64,000 nt of DNA, taken from the NCBI GenBank assembly GCA_903872075.1, contig CAIQJF010000071.1:1-64000 (forward strand). The letters are read 5' to 3'. This DNA is from an uncultured Caulobacteraceae bacterium (GTDB taxonomy: Bacteria; Pseudomonadota; Alphaproteobacteria; Caulobacterales; Caulobacteraceae). Both the position numbers and the translations under genes were made by a program. Under the pieces are notes generated by a model, which searched no databases, was not told the DNA's origin, and saw only the letters and a program-made list of their open reading frames with translations. This document shows, piece after piece, positions 63,706 through 64,000 of the stretch. The number at the start of each line of letters is the position of its first letter. Within the stretch, counting starts at the first letter, position 1.

Positions 63706-64000
63706 ATGGACGAACTGACGCAGTGGGTCAAGGATAACGCCATCGCCGAGGTCGAGTGCCTCATCCCCGACCTGAACGGGGTTCTGCGGGGCAAGGTCCT
63801 TCCCGCCGCGAAGATGCTTCAGTCGTCCCGCGACGGCGCGCTGCGGCTGCCGAGCAGCGTGTTCGCTGTCACCGTCACGGGTGAATACGCAGATGTTGAG
63901 GGGGACGACGAGGCTTTCTCCGACCCGGACATGGTGCTGAAGCCGGACGTCGCCACGGCGCGGATCGCGCCGGGGATGAAGACCCCCACAGCCTTCGTGT
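63706..64000 (+). CDS. Glutamine synthetase family protein, N-terminal part (second PuuA-like; cut by window edge)
   Basis: 98 residues are visible before the window ends. They show the GS beta-grasp domain start: VKDNAIAEVECLIPDLNGVLRGKVLPAAKM and VTVTGEYADVEGDDEAFSDPDMVLKPD, matching PuuA-type ligases rather than GlnA. ATG 63706 has GGAG five bases upstream. Since a full PuuA-like gene lies at the head of the same operon, this would be a second, paralogous gamma-glutamyl-polyamine (or related) ligase. Confidence 0.87.
   Translation, partial: MDELTQWVKDNAIAEVECLIPDLNGVLRGKVLPAAKMLQSSRDGALRLPSSVFAVTVTGEYADVEGDDEAFSDPDMVLKPDVATARIAPGMKTPTAFV

Overview
The window is a contiguous, high-GC chromosomal segment in which genes are packed tightly on both strands. 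It reads as an alphaproteobacterium, most likely of the Caulobacteraceae (Phenylobacterium or Caulobacter relatives). Reasons: strongly G/C-biased third codon positions throughout; an mreB-mreC-mreD-PBP2-rodA elongasome operon; many GTG and TTG starts; NodT-type outer membrane factor; two-domain cold-shock protein; SWIB-domain protein; and an intergenic G/C-rich palindromic repeat of the kind common in that family. The genus is an inference from gene content, not a measured result. There are no rRNA or tRNA genes, CRISPR arrays, insertion sequences or phage genes, and no gene-free stretch longer than about 240 bases.

Layout. 1-1.6 kb: 3' end of leuA, a palindromic repeat and a DMT exporter. 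1.8-7.5 kb: cell elongation operon mreBCD-mrdA-rodA, in which mreC carries an apparent one-base deletion. 7.5-13.6 kb: two alpha/beta hydrolases, a DUF423 membrane protein, an SDR, and an efflux pair (HlyD adaptor plus NodT outer membrane factor) with no inner-membrane transporter beside it. 13.7-20.3 kb: a three-gene 2-oxoacid:ferredoxin oxidoreductase operon, headed by a GltD-like flavoprotein fused to a ferredoxin, then GTP-dependent PEP carboxykinase. 20.3-29.5 kb: lipid and xenobiotic type enzymes (thioesterase, DUF2235 hydrolase, two MaoC hydratases, cytochrome P450, Baeyer-Villiger type monooxygenase, MOSC protein, PhyH dioxygenase) and a dicarboxylate/amino-acid symporter. 29.7-38.6 kb: MFS transporter, alanine dehydrogenase, secreted zinc metalloprotease, glycolate oxidase glcDEF. 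38.8-42.8 kb: two-domain cold-shock protein, periplasmic aspartyl protease, GST, and a thiolase plus OB-fold partner. 43-47 kb: alpha-glucosidase, sugar symporter, pantothenate-kinase-like protein, SWIB protein. 47.5-49.9 kb: two coupled GT4 glycosyltransferases. 49.9-55.2 kb: GntR regulator with a RutA-like/RutB-like enzyme pair, a ribokinase-family kinase, a serine hydrolase and a VOC protein. 55.3-64 kb: polyamine uptake and degradation (PuuA-like ligase, PotFHIG-like ABC transporter, PuuD-like hydrolase, putrescine aminotransferase, GntR regulator and the start of a second PuuA-like ligase).

How they work together. The best supported functional units are the elongasome, the 2-oxoacid:ferredoxin oxidoreductase followed by PEP carboxykinase (2-oxoacid oxidation and gluconeogenesis), glycolate oxidation, maltooligosaccharide uptake and hydrolysis, and the polyamine operon. 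The most interesting less-explained units are the flavoprotein-ferredoxin fusion of the kor operon with its upstream direct repeat, the reduced RutA/RutB-like pair lacking the remaining rut genes, the orphan HlyD-NodT pair, the coupled GT4 pair, and the P450/BVMO/MaoC group of unknown substrate.
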